Positions 29,373 to 38,139 of a stretch of DNA of 64,000 nt are shown here, in pieces. Positions within the stretch are counted from its first letter, which is position 1. Each line of letters starts with the position of its first letter. The DNA is from Pseudomonas sp. LRP2-20 (lineage in GTDB: Bacteria; Pseudomonadota; Gammaproteobacteria; Pseudomonadales; Pseudomonadaceae), in contig NZ_AP025944.1 of the NCBI RefSeq assembly GCF_024349685.1, positions 1,866,001 through 1,930,000 of the forward strand, in the 5' to 3' direction. Below the pieces are notes generated by a model, which saw only the letters and a list, made by a program, of their open reading frames with translations, had not been told where the DNA came from and searched no databases. The position numbers were made by a program, and so were the translations under genes.

Positions 29373-29924
29373 ATGAACCATTACGTACGCCCGGCGTTGA
29401 GCCTGATTCTGCTGATGACCGTGGTCACCGGCGCGCTGTACCCGTTGGCGGTGACCGGAGTTGCCCAGCTGGCGTTCCCTGAGCAGGCCAATGGCAGCCT
29501 GGTACACGATGAGCGCGGGCAGGTGCGGGGGTCGGCCTTGATTGCCCAGGATTTCCAGGGCGATGGCTGGTTCCATTCACGGCCTTCGGCGGGTGCTTTT
29601 GCCACCGTGGCCAGTAGCGCGAGCAACCTGGCCCCGAGCAATCCGGCGCTGGCCGAACGGGTCAAAGGCGATGCTGCGACGCTGTACCAGGCGCAGTTGG
29701 GGCCGGTGCCCCAGGCACTGCTGAGCACCTCGGGCAGCGGCCTGGACCCGCACTTGCCACCGGCAGCGGTGGCTTACCAGATTCCCCGGGTAGCCGCAGC
29801 GCGGCAGGTGCCAGTAGAGCGCTTGCAAGCCTTGCTGGAAGAGGCCACCCTCCACCCATTGATCGGGCCGCCGGTGGTCAATGTGCTGGCCTTGAACCAG
29901 GCCCTGGACCAGCTAGGCCATTGA
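29373..29924 (+). CDS. kdpC: Potassium-transporting ATPase subunit C
   Basis: KdpC, 183 residues, the single-span periplasmic subunit that raises K+ affinity. The N-terminal helix is [40 protein letters not shown] and [14 protein letters not shown] are conserved motifs. GAGGAGG lies just upstream of ATG 29373; the 10-residue extension from 29343 overlaps kdpB and is rejected. Confidence 0.95.
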   Translation: MNHYVRPALSLILLMTVVTGALYPLAVTGVAQLAFPEQANGSLVHDERGQVRGSALIAQDFQGDGWFHSRPSAGAFATVASSASNLAPSNPALAERVKGDAATLYQAQLGPVPQALLSTSGSGLDPHLPPAAVAYQIPRVAAARQVPVERLQALLEEATLHPLIGPPVVNVLALNQALDQLGH

Positions 29925-29952
29925 AAAATGACTTGAACGGCTAGCAGAGAAC

Positions 29953-29998
29953 CTGTGGGAGCGGATTTTTCGGCGCCCCGATAAACCCGCTCCCACAG
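29953..29998. repeat. REP palindrome between kdpC and kdpD
   Basis: CTGTGGGAGCGG (29953-29964) and CCGCTCCCACAG (29987-29998), 12-bp perfect arms. It may attenuate read-through from kdpFABC into kdpDE or protect the kdpABC mRNA. Confidence 0.8.
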
Positions 29999-30048
29999 CT
30001 ACGGCGTTTGCGCCTGAAGTGTGCTGATTGCAGGAAACAGGAATAAAC

Positions 30049-32703
30049 ATGAGTGACTCCACCCGCGCAGACGCGCTGTTGGCCAACCTCCCACGCAGCG
30101 GTCGCGGCCGCCTCAAGGTCTTCCTCGGCGCCGCTCCTGGCGTCGGTAAGACCTTCGCCATGCTCCAGGCCGCCCATGCCCAGCAACGCCAAGGTGTGCA
30201 GGTGCTGGCCGGGGTGGTCGAAACCCACGGCCGAGCCGAGACCGAAGCGCTGCTCGGCGGCCTGCTCCAGCAGCCCCTGCTGCGCAGCGAGTACCGCGGT
30301 GTCACCCTTGAGGAAATGGACCTCGACGGCCTGCTCCAGGCCGCGCCAAGCCTGGTCCTGGTCGACGAGCTGGCACACACCAACGCCCCCGGCAGCCGCC
30401 ACGCCAAACGCTGGCAGGACGTGCAGGAGCTGCTCGCCGCAGGTATCGACGTGTACACCACGGTCAACGTCCAGCACCTGGAAAGCCTTAACGACAAGGT
30501 CCGCGGCATTACCGGCGTGCAGGTGCGCGAAACGCTGCCCGACTGGGTGCTGCAGGAAGCATTCGAGCTGGTGCTGATCGACCTGCCACCTCGTGAACTG
30601 CTCGAACGCCTGCGCGAAGGCAAGGTCTACGTGCCGGAGCAGGCACGGGCGGCCATCGACGCGTACTTCTCGCAAACCAACCTTACCGCCCTGCGCGAGC
30701 TGGCCATGCAGACCGCCGCCGCTCAGGTCGACGCTGACCTGGCCCACGGTTACCGCCTGCGCGGCGAAGCGGCGCCGGCTTTGCGCGGGCGCCTGCTGGT
30801 GGGCGTGGATGGCGATGACCAGGCCGAACGCCTGGTGCGCCACGCCAGCCGTGTTGCCCAGCGCCGCCACCTGCCGTGGAGCCTGGTGCACGTCGACAAC
30901 GGCCGGCTGCGTGACGAAGCTGCGCGCCAGCGCCTGCAGGTGGCCCAGCAACTGGCCGAGCGCCTGGGTGGCGAGGTGGTGTTGCTGCGCGCTGGCGAGG
31001 TGGCGCGGACCTTGATCCAGCACGCCAGCGAGCGCCGTGCCAGCCTGGTGCTGGTCGGGCAATCCCGTGATCGGCTGCGTCGGCGCCTGTTCGGTGCCGG
31101 TGTCGCTACCCGGCTGTTGCGCGAAAGCCATGGTCTGGAGATCAACGTGCTCGACCGCGACAGCCAGGCACGCCCGGCGCGTGCGGCGGTCAGCCGGGTG
31201 TGGGTCTGGCGCCATTACCTGTTGGCGCTGCTGGCCACGGCGCTGGCCGCGGGCCTGGCCTGGGGCGTATCGAGCGTGCTGGCGCTACCCAACATCTCGC
31301 TGGTGTTCCTCGCCGCCGTGCTGCTGGTGGCCGTGCGCAGCAGCCTGGGCCCGGCGCTGGCCTGTGCGGCGCTGTCGTTCCTGACCTACGATTTCCTGTT
31401 CATTCCGCCGAACTTCTCGTTCAGCATCCAGCGCGAAGAAGACGTGCTGACGCTGGTGTTCTTCCTGCTCATGGCGGCCCTCACCGGCAACCTCGCGGCC
31501 CGCCAGCGCAGCCAGCTGCAGGCCCTGCGGGAAACCCAGGCGCAGACCAACCAACTGCTCGACCTGTCGCGCCGCTTGACCGTGGCCACCGACCGTCAGG
31601 CGGTGTTCAACGCGGCCGGTCGCCATCTCAATGGCTGGAAAGACGTGCAGGTGTGCCTGCTGGAGCGCAACAGCGAAGGCCTGCTGCAATTGGCCAGCGG
31701 CGAAGCCCAGGCCTTGAGCGACAACGAACGTGCTGCCGCCGAGTGGGCCTGGCAGCACGGCCAGGCCGCCGGCCACGGCAGCGATACCTTGCCCAATGGC
31801 CGCTGGTGGTGGTGGCCGCTGGCAGTCGACGACCAACCCCTGGCCCTGCTTGGCGTGCGCCCGCGTTCCGGCGAGCCGCTGAGCGCCCAGCGCCGGCGCC
31901 TGTTGATGGCCCTGGGGCAACCCCTGGCCCAGGCCCTGGCCCGTGCCCGGCTGGCCGAACAACTCGAAGCCGCCCGCCTGCACGGCGAAACCGAGCAACT
32001 GCGCAGCGCCTTGCTCGCCTCGGTGTCGCACGATCTGCGCACCCCGCTGACGGCCATGCGCGGCAGCATCGACAGCTTGCTGGCGCTGGGCGAGGCGATC
32101 CCCGTCGAAGATCGCCGCGAGCTGCTCGAAGGTACGCGCAACGAGGCTGAACGCCTGGACCGCTACATCCAGAACCTGCTCGACATGACTCGCCTGGGCC
32201 ACGGCGGCCTCAAGCTTGCCCGCGACTGGGTGGCCCCCGCCGATATCGTCGGCAGTGCCCTCAACCGCCTGCGCGCGGTACTGGCGCCGTTGCGCGTGCA
32301 TACCGACGTGCCCGCTGAACTGCCGCTGCTGTTCGTGCATGCCGCGTTGATCGAGCAGGCGTTGATCAATGTGCTGGAAAACGCCGCGCGCTTTTCGCCC
32401 GCGCAAGGCCGCCTGGAATTGCGGGTATCGGTGCACGGCGAGCAGTTGCACTTCGCCGTCAGCGACCAGGGCCCCGGCATTCCGGTGGCTGAACGGGAGA
32501 AGATCTTCGACATGTTCTACACCGCTGCCCGCGGCGATCGCGGCGGCCAGGGCACCGGCCTGGGCCTGGCGATCTGCCAGGGCATGATCGGTGCCCATGG
32601 TGGGCAGATCCTGGTCAGCGAAGGCATCGATGGCCATGGCACCTGCATCACTCTATGCTTGCCGCTGCCCCAGCAACCTGAAGCCGAAAGCGAAATCCCA
32701 TGA
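30049..32703 (+). CDS. kdpD: Sensor histidine kinase KdpD
   Basis: KdpD, 884 residues, senses potassium limitation and phosphorylates KdpE. N-terminal KdpD domain with Walker A (LGAAPGVGKTFAM) and LVDELAHTNAPGSRH, a universal-stress-like domain about 245-365, four membrane helices about 390-490, a GAF-like region, then HisKA (SVSHDLRTPLTAMRG) and HATPase (NVLENAARFSP, DQGPGI, GTGLGLAICQG). The ATG at 30049 is preceded by CAGGAA; the upstream seven-codon extension is not conserved. Overlaps kdpE by four bases. Confidence 0.96.
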   Translation: MSDSTRADALLANLPRSGRGRLKVFLGAAPGVGKTFAMLQAAHAQQRQGVQVLAGVVETHGRAETEALLGGLLQQPLLRSEYRGVTLEEMDLDGLLQAAPSLVLVDELAHTNAPGSRHAKRWQDVQELLAAGIDVYTTVNVQHLESLNDKVRGITGVQVRETLPDWVLQEAFELVLIDLPPRELLERLREGKVYVPEQARAAIDAYFSQTNLTALRELAMQTAAAQVDADLAHGYRLRGEAAPALRGRLLVGVDGDDQAERLVRHASRVAQRRHLPWSLVHVDNGRLRDEAARQRLQVAQQLAERLGGEVVLLRAGEVARTLIQHASERRASLVLVGQSRDRLRRRLFGAGVATRLLRESHGLEINVLDRDSQARPARAAVSRVWVWRHYLLALLATALAAGLAWGVSSVLALPNISLVFLAAVLLVAVRSSLGPALACAALSFLTYDFLFIPPNFSFSIQREEDVLTLVFFLLMAALTGNLAARQRSQLQALRETQAQTNQLLDLSRRLTVATDRQAVFNAAGRHLNGWKDVQVCLLERNSEGLLQLASGEAQALSDNERAAAEWAWQHGQAAGHGSDTLPNGRWWWWPLAVDDQPLALLGVRPRSGEPLSAQRRRLLMALGQPLAQALARARLAEQLEAARLHGETEQLRSALLASVSHDLRTPLTAMRGSIDSLLALGEAIPVEDRRELLEGTRNEAERLDRYIQNLLDMTRLGHGGLKLARDWVAPADIVGSALNRLRAVLAPLRVHTDVPAELPLLFVHAALIEQALINVLENAARFSPAQGRLELRVSVHGEQLHFAVSDQGPGIPVAEREKIFDMFYTAARGDRGGQGTGLGLAICQGMIGAHGGQILVSEGIDGHGTCITLCLPLPQQPEAESEIP

Positions 32704-33395
32704 GCCAATCCGCCACCCTGTTGGTCATCGACGATGAACCGCAGATCCGCAAGTTCCTGCGCATCAGCCTGAGTTCCCAGGGCTACAAGGTGATCGAGGC
32801 CGCCACCGGCAACGAAGGGCTGGCCCAGGCCGCGCTGGCCAAGCCCGACCTGGTGGTGCTCGACCTCGGCCTGCCGGACATGGATGGCCAGCAGGTGCTG
32901 CGTGAGTTGCGCGAGTGGAGCGCAGTGCCCGTGCTGGTGCTGTCGGTGCGGGCCAGCGAAGTGCAGAAGGTCGACGCGCTGGATGGTGGCGCCAATGACT
33001 ACGTGACCAAGCCATTCGGCATTCAGGAGTTTCTTGCCCGGGTGCGCGCGCTGCTGCGCCAGGTGCCGCAGTCGGGTGGCAGCGAAGTGACGGCCAGCTT
33101 CGGGCCATTGGTGGTGGATTTCGCCTTTCGCAAGGTGACGCTGGATGGTCTGGAGATTGCACTGACGCGCAAGGAGTACGCACTGCTGGCACAACTGGCC
33201 GGGCATCCGGGGCGGGTGATTACCCAGCAGCAACTGCTCAAGGACATCTGGGGGCCGACCCATGTCGACAATACCCATTACCTGCGGATCGTGGTGGGGC
33301 ATTTGCGGCAGAAGCTCGGCGATGACCCGACGGCGCCACGGTTCATCATTACCGAGGCCGGGGTGGGGTATCGCCTGGTGGCACCTCAGCCCTGA
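32700..33395 (+). CDS. kdpE: Response regulator KdpE
   Basis: OmpR-type regulator of 231 residues. Receiver domain with LLVIDDEPQIRK, phospho-Asp in LVVLDLGLPDMDG and the conserved Lys in YVTKPFGIQEF; the C-terminal winged helix includes LTRKEYALLAQLAGHPGRV and VVGHLRQKLGDD. Activates kdpFABC when phosphorylated by KdpD. Start overlaps the kdpD stop (ATGA). Confidence 0.96.
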   Translation: MSQSATLLVIDDEPQIRKFLRISLSSQGYKVIEAATGNEGLAQAALAKPDLVVLDLGLPDMDGQQVLRELREWSAVPVLVLSVRASEVQKVDALDGGANDYVTKPFGIQEFLARVRALLRQVPQSGGSEVTASFGPLVVDFAFRKVTLDGLEIALTRKEYALLAQLAGHPGRVITQQQLLKDIWGPTHVDNTHYLRIVVGHLRQKLGDDPTAPRFIITEAGVGYRLVAPQP

Positions 33396-33402
33396 TGTGA
33401 TC

Positions 33403-33489
33403 CCTGTGGGAGCGGGCATGCCCGCGAACACCGGCAAAGCCGGTGCCAAACTCCGCGGTGCTTGCTTCGCGGGCACGCCCGCTCCCACA
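33403..33489. repeat. BIME: inverted pair of REP units
   Basis: CCTGTGGGAGCGGGCATGCCCGCGAA at one end faces TTCGCGGGCACGCCCGCTCCCACA at the other, with a CACCGGCAAAGCCGGTG hairpin between. It separates the convergent kdpE and LysR genes. Confidence 0.85.
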
Positions 33490-33503
33490 TGGCCCGCGCC
33501 GTT

Positions 33504-34409
33504 TCAAGCCCTGGGTGGTTCTTTGTCGAAGAGCTGACGCATCACCTCCAGATAACGCCTGGCGCCCAAGCCCAACGGTCGTGGTTTCAGCCAGATGATG
33601 TCCACCCACAGCCGCAAGCGGCTGGCCATGTTGTCAAAGCGCACCTCGGCCAGTGCCCCCGAGGCAATCAGCGGCTCCACCAGCGGCTGTGGCAAGTAGG
33701 CCCAGCCCAGGCCGGACTGCACCAGATCGAGTGTCGCCAGGTAGCTGTCGGTCAGCCATATGCGCCGCGACAGCACCATGCGCGGGTCCGAGCCGGTGGC
33801 CTTGCCCGAGGCCACGATGATCTGCCGCTGTTCGGCAAACGCTTCCTCAGGCAGTGGTGTACCGCTGTTGCTGCCTGCCGGATGGCGCGGCGAGGCCACG
33901 GCCACCAGCAACTGGCTGCCGGCTTCGAGAAAGGACTCGCGCTCATCGATCCCCGGGCGTTCGAACACCAGCGCCAGTTGTACGCTGCCTTCATGCAGCA
34001 AGCGCACTGCCTCGGTCTGGGTCGCCGAGCGCACTTCGATCTCCAGGCTGGGAAATTCCTTCGCCAGGGTTTCCAGCGGCTGGCTCCAGCGGCCGGTCTG
34101 AAGTTCCGGGGCCATGGCGATGGTCAGGCGTTTTTCCAGCCCCTGATGCAGTTGCAGGGCTTGCGCATCGAGCAGGTTGAGCTGGCAGATCACCTGCCGC
34201 GCCTGCGGCTCCAGGGCCAGGGCGGCGCTGGTGGGCAAGGCCTTGCGTGTGGCCCGGTCGAACAGGGCCAGGTCCAGCTCGGCCTCCAGTTGCGCGATGG
34301 CCATGCTCACGGCCGACGGCACACGCCCCAGTTTGCGGGCGGCGGCAGAGAACGAGCCCGCTTCCAGCACCGCGAGGAAAATTGCCAGGGAGTCGCTGCT
34401 GAAGGCCAT
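33504..34409 (-). CDS. LysR-family transcriptional regulator
   Basis: LysR-type regulator of 301 residues. N-terminal winged helix-turn-helix: FLAVLEAGSFSAAARKLGRVPSAVS, then IAQLEAELDLALFDRATRK; C-terminal effector domain from about residue 90. It is not divergent from any neighbour: kdpE is convergent, and upstream lies palindrome B followed by the aminotransferase fusion on the same strand. Its target is therefore unclear, possibly itself or that gene. Confidence 0.9.
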   Translation of the reverse strand: MAFSSDSLAIFLAVLEAGSFSAAARKLGRVPSAVSMAIAQLEAELDLALFDRATRKALPTSAALALEPQARQVICQLNLLDAQALQLHQGLEKRLTIAMAPELQTGRWSQPLETLAKEFPSLEIEVRSATQTEAVRLLHEGSVQLALVFERPGIDERESFLEAGSQLLVAVASPRHPAGSNSGTPLPEEAFAEQRQIIVASGKATGSDPRMVLSRRIWLTDSYLATLDLVQSGLGWAYLPQPLVEPLIASGALAEVRFDNMASRLRLWVDIIWLKPRPLGLGARRYLEVMRQLFDKEPPRA

Positions 34410-34507
34410 GCTGATTGAAACCTACTGTCGGGGGAGGTTGTGAGAAAGAGTAATGGATTGAGTGGAGGGAATGTATCTGGGTTGCTAAAGGTTGGTCTGG
34501 AGATGTT

Positions 34508-34754
34508 CAGCGCCTGGGCGATCGAGCGCCGCCCGCGCGGCGCATCGCGAGCTGCGCTCGCTCCTACGTTTGTTTCTGGCCAGTAACGCCTGTGGCGGGC
34601 GCGCGCGACCGCCTTGTGGGGTCGACGCAATATCGCGCCGTGCGCCAAGGCGTCCGCGCGCAAATCCCCCAGGAAAAATTGGCCCGAAACAAACGTAGGA
34701 GCGAGCGCAGCTCGCGATGCGCCGCGCGGGCGGCGCTCGATCGCCCAGGCGCTG
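34508..34754 (+). repeat. Nested palindromic element, copy B
   Basis: Element of 247 bp with 75-bp arms (34508-34582 and 34680-34754) that differ at one position, around a 97-bp core starting GTAACGCCTGTGGCGGGCGC. Arms carry GCGAGCTGCGCTCGC, where copy A has GCGAGCTTTGCTCGC, and end CAGCGCCTGGGCGATCG on both sides. Core has GCGCGCGACCGCCTTG / CAAGGCGTCCGCGCGC. Same orientation as copy C. Fills most of the 384-bp gap between the aminotransferase gene and the LysR gene. Confidence 0.9.
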
Positions 34755-34793
34755 AAAATCTAAAACCCGGCACCTCAGCCCTTACGCCATTCC

Positions 34794-37724
34794 TTACAGC
34801 CCTTCGCCAAGCACCCGGTCGATGCTGTCGACGAAGTAGTCGACGCTCGCCCGGGTGGTGCACATCGGCGGCTTGATCTTGAGGATGTTCAGGTAGTCGC
34901 CGGTCGGTTGCATGAAAATGCCCAGCTCGCGCAGGCGGTCGCACAGCAGCATGGTTTCCTCGGTGGCCGGCTCCAGGGTTGCACGGTCGCGTACCAGCTC
35001 CAGCCCCAGGTAGAAGCCCGAACCATGGGCCGCGCCAGCCAGCGGGTGCTTGTCGACCAGTGCCTGCAGGCGCGCCTTGAAATAGCGCCCGGTGTCGCGG
35101 GCGTTGTCCCACAGGCCTTCTTCCTGCATCACGTCCAGCACCGCCATGCCGATGCGGCAGCTGACCGGGCTGCCGCCGGCCGAGGAGAAGAAGTAGCCCT
35201 CGGCTTCCAGGGCCTCGGCGATCTCGCGGCGGGTGATCACCACGCCCAACGGCTGGCCGTTGCCCATGCCCTTGGCCATGGTGATGATGTCGGGCACCAC
35301 ACCCTGTTCCTCGAAGCCCCAGAAGTACTCGCCCAAGCGGCCATAACCGACCTGCACCTCATCGGCGATGCACACCCCACCGCGGGCGCGGACCTTGGCA
35401 TAGGCCTCGCGCAGGTAACCGGCCGGCAGCGAGATGCCCCCGGCATTGCCGTACACCGGCTCGCAGATCAGGCCAGCCAGCTGGCGGCCTCGGGCGTCGA
35501 GGTCGGCCAACTTGGCGTCGACGTCGCGCAGGTAGTCGGCGGCCGTGTCGGCACCGCGGAACCGGCCGCGGAAGGTGTTCGGCGCCTCTACCGGGTGCAC
35601 CCAGTCCGGGCGGGTTTCCAGCGCCTGCGGGTTGTCGGCGATGGAGGTGGATATCGCATCGGTGGCCACCGACCAACCGTGGTAGGCCTCCAGCACGCTG
35701 AGCAGATCGCGGCCGCCGCTATAGGCCCAGGCCAGGCGGATTGCCAGGTCGTTGGCCTCGGTGCCGCTGTTGACCATGAACACCCGGTCGAAGCCCTCGG
35801 GAGCGAGGTCGAGCAGGCGCTCGGAGAACTCGGTGATGGCGGCGTAATGGAAGCGTGAGTTGGTGTTGAGCAGCGACCACTGGCGCGCCGATTCGGCGAC
35901 CATGCGCGGGTGGCCGTGGCCCAGCACGGCGACGTTGTTGAGCATGTCCAGGTAGGAGCGACCCTGCAGGTCGATCAGGTAGTTGCGCCAGCCGCGTTCG
36001 ATCTGCGGCGGTTGCGCGTAGTAGTGTTTCTGCGAGCGGGCGAAGCTGGCGTCACGGCGGGCCAGCAGGGCCTGCGGGTCGGGCAAGGGGTCGGCAGCGC
36101 AATCGAAACCCAGCAGCGTGGCAGGCGACGGGCACAGGGCCAGCCAGGCAGCAGCCTGGGACGGTGTGGCAAAGAACGGTGGCTGGATGTGGGTGTCGAG
36201 GCACAGCTGGACACTGAGGAAGCCGCAACTGCTGCCCAGGGATTGCCCTTTGGCCAACGCCTGGCCATCAGCCGGAGCCTCTTCCAGCCCTTGCAACCAC
36301 AGGGCCCAGTGAGGTGTGCGCAGGCAGCCGCGACCGTCGCCATGACGTTGCCAGGTGCCCGCCTCGGGCGCCTGTACCAGGCTGCCGTTGGGCACATGCA
36401 GCTCTACGCCCAGCGCGCAGGTGGCAGGCTCTTCGGGGCGGTCGATGTGGGTTTGCGACAGGCGATACTGCCCGTGCAGGCTGCAGGCAGGCGCCGGCTG
36501 CGAGGTCAGCAGATGCTGGTCGAAGCCGGCTTGCTCCCAGTTACCGGCTTCGCAATGGACGCTTAGCACACCCAGGTCGATGCGGGTGACGGGCTGCCCG
36601 GCCAGCTCGGGCAGCAGTGGTGTACAGCCAGTGAAGTCCGCTGCGTCGGCTTGCAGGCCGGCGGCCTGCAGAATGGCCGCTTGCATCAGGCTCAATGGCA
36701 CGGCAGTGGCGGTATCGAAAATTTCCCATTCATGGGCGACATTGTCGCGGGTGTACTGGTTGTCCGGGTCCACGGCCAATTGCTGGGCGCTGCTCAGTAC
36801 CAGCACTGCTGCACGGTTCAGCACCAATGGCCACAGGGCACGCAGTTCGGCTTCGGTCAGCGGGTTGAGCGCCTGGTAGGCACTGACTGCCGGCAGGATC
36901 CGCAGCGGGTCGCCTTCGGCATGGTGCAGCAACGCCGCGCAGGTCACCGACAGGTCGGCGATGCGCCAGGTGCGCGACAGGTCGCCGAAGTCGATCACCC
37001 CCTGCAGTTGCCATTGGCGGTGTTCATCGTGGGCCCACACGGTGTTGTCGTCGGTGATGTCCAGGTGCACGGCCTGGGTCGGCAGCCGGTCCGCCAAGGG
37101 GGCCAGGTGTTCGCTGGCCAGACGTGTGGCCTGCTCGATGCGGCTGCGCTGCCCGGCGTCCTGCAGCACCGGCAGCAGGTGCTCGATCAGCGCCTGGGCA
37201 TGTTGCGGGTCCCATTGCAGGGTGCGCTCGAGGCCTGGGTGGTCGAAGTCGACCAGGGCCTGGTCGAGCCGTGCGCACAGCCTGCCCAGTTCGGCCATCA
37301 GGCGTGGCGGCATGTGCGCGAGGCGGGTCAGTGGCTGGCCGTCGATGTACTCGAGCAGGCGTACCCGCAGGGGTTGACCGTCGATGTCCACCGCCAGCAA
37401 GGTCTCGCCCGCTTGCGCAACCTGCACGGCCGGCACTGGCAAGCCCTGCTCGCGCAGGTAGGCCAGGGCGGCGTGCTGTGCTTGCAATTCGACCTGGGCG
37501 TAGCTGCCATGGCAAGCCTTGAGCACGAAGCGCCCTTGCGCCGAGTCCACGCGGAAGTTCAGGTCCTGCTGGCTGCCCAGCGCAGTCAGCTCGCCATCCA
37601 GGCCGTAGTGCGCCTGCAGCAGCGCATGGGCCTGGGCTTCGCTGAGGGATGGGCCGGGCAGGCCGGAGCGCTGGATCAGCGTGTCGAGGGCAGGGGAGGC
37701 GGGCTTTTGTTGTTGGCTGGACAT
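34794..37724 (-). CDS. APH kinase / M23-like / class III aminotransferase fusion
   Basis: Single protein of 976 residues. Residues about 20-345 are an aminoglycoside-phosphotransferase-like kinase (catalytic loop AVHLDITDDNTVW, metal site GVIDFGDLSRTW). Residues about 370-530 match the position and strand pattern of the M23/LytM domain found in these fusions, but the metal-binding residues look lost (ALGVELHVPNGSLVQAPEAG). Residues about 555-976 are a class III PLP aminotransferase (VNSGTEANDLAIRLA, CIADEVQVGYGRLG, PLP Lys818 in IITMAKGMGNGQPLG). Related three-domain proteins act on amino-alcohol phosphates or omega-amino acids; the substrate here is unknown. The gene is bracketed by palindromic copies B and C. 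Confidence 0.88.
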   Translation of the reverse strand: MSSQQQKPASPALDTLIQRSGLPGPSLSEAQAHALLQAHYGLDGELTALGSQQDLNFRVDSAQGRFVLKACHGSYAQVELQAQHAALAYLREQGLPVPAVQVAQAGETLLAVDIDGQPLRVRLLEYIDGQPLTRLAHMPPRLMAELGRLCARLDQALVDFDHPGLERTLQWDPQHAQALIEHLLPVLQDAGQRSRIEQATRLASEHLAPLADRLPTQAVHLDITDDNTVWAHDEHRQWQLQGVIDFGDLSRTWRIADLSVTCAALLHHAEGDPLRILPAVSAYQALNPLTEAELRALWPLVLNRAAVLVLSSAQQLAVDPDNQYTRDNVAHEWEIFDTATAVPLSLMQAAILQAAGLQADAADFTGCTPLLPELAGQPVTRIDLGVLSVHCEAGNWEQAGFDQHLLTSQPAPACSLHGQYRLSQTHIDRPEEPATCALGVELHVPNGSLVQAPEAGTWQRHGDGRGCLRTPHWALWLQGLEEAPADGQALAKGQSLGSSCGFLSVQLCLDTHIQPPFFATPSQAAAWLALCPSPATLLGFDCAADPLPDPQALLARRDASFARSQKHYYAQPPQIERGWRNYLIDLQGRSYLDMLNNVAVLGHGHPRMVAESARQWSLLNTNSRFHYAAITEFSERLLDLAPEGFDRVFMVNSGTEANDLAIRLAWAYSGGRDLLSVLEAYHGWSVATDAISTSIADNPQALETRPDWVHPVEAPNTFRGRFRGADTAADYLRDVDAKLADLDARGRQLAGLICEPVYGNAGGISLPAGYLREAYAKVRARGGVCIADEVQVGYGRLGEYFWGFEEQGVVPDIITMAKGMGNGQPLGVVITRREIAEALEAEGYFFSSAGGSPVSCRIGMAVLDVMQEEGLWDNARDTGRYFKARLQALVDKHPLAGAAHGSGFYLGLELVRDRATLEPATEETMLLCDRLRELGIFMQPTGDYLNILKIKPPMCTTRASVDYFVDSIDRVLGEGL

Positions 37725-37873
37725 GGGGGCTACCGTTGCTGCTGGGAGTTGACTGCGCAGAATCTATTCCCGATCTGGCTGATGATGAAAGACGATCGTG
37801 ATCAGAAATTTTGATGATTCATGGGGGTGTGCAGAAGGCTGACAGGTGCATGCCTTGGTTTTTGCGGGGGGGC

Positions 37874-38111
37874 TGAAATCGAGCGCCGCCCGCGCGGCGC
37901 ATCGCGAGCTGCGCTCGCTCCTACGTTTGTTTCGGGCCAGTAACGCCTGTGGCAGGCGCGCGCGACCGCCTTGCGGGTACGACGCGATACCGCGCCATGC
38001 GCCAAGGCGTTCGCGCACATATCCCCCAGGAATGATTGGCCCGAAACAAACGTAGGAGCGAGCGCAGCTCGCGATGCGCCGCGCGGGCGGCGCTCGATTT
38101 CACAGGCGCTG
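37874..38111 (+). repeat. Nested palindromic element, copy C
   Basis: Element of about 238 bp with perfect 66-bp arms (37874-37939 and 38037-38102) around a 97-bp core beginning GTAACGCCTGTGGCAGGCGC. The right end continues ACAGGCGCTG like the other copies; the left end lacks this terminus, so the left tip is truncated or diverged. It lies upstream of the aminotransferase fusion and after nppD, in the same orientation as copy B, within a 415-bp gap that has no gene. Confidence 0.9.
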
Positions 38112-38139
38112 CAAATCTCTCGACAGGCACCTGGCGCCC

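Noticed and set aside
27302..29374. 690-codon minus-strand frame opposite kdpB
   Set aside because: Exact shadow of kdpB; no plausible protein.
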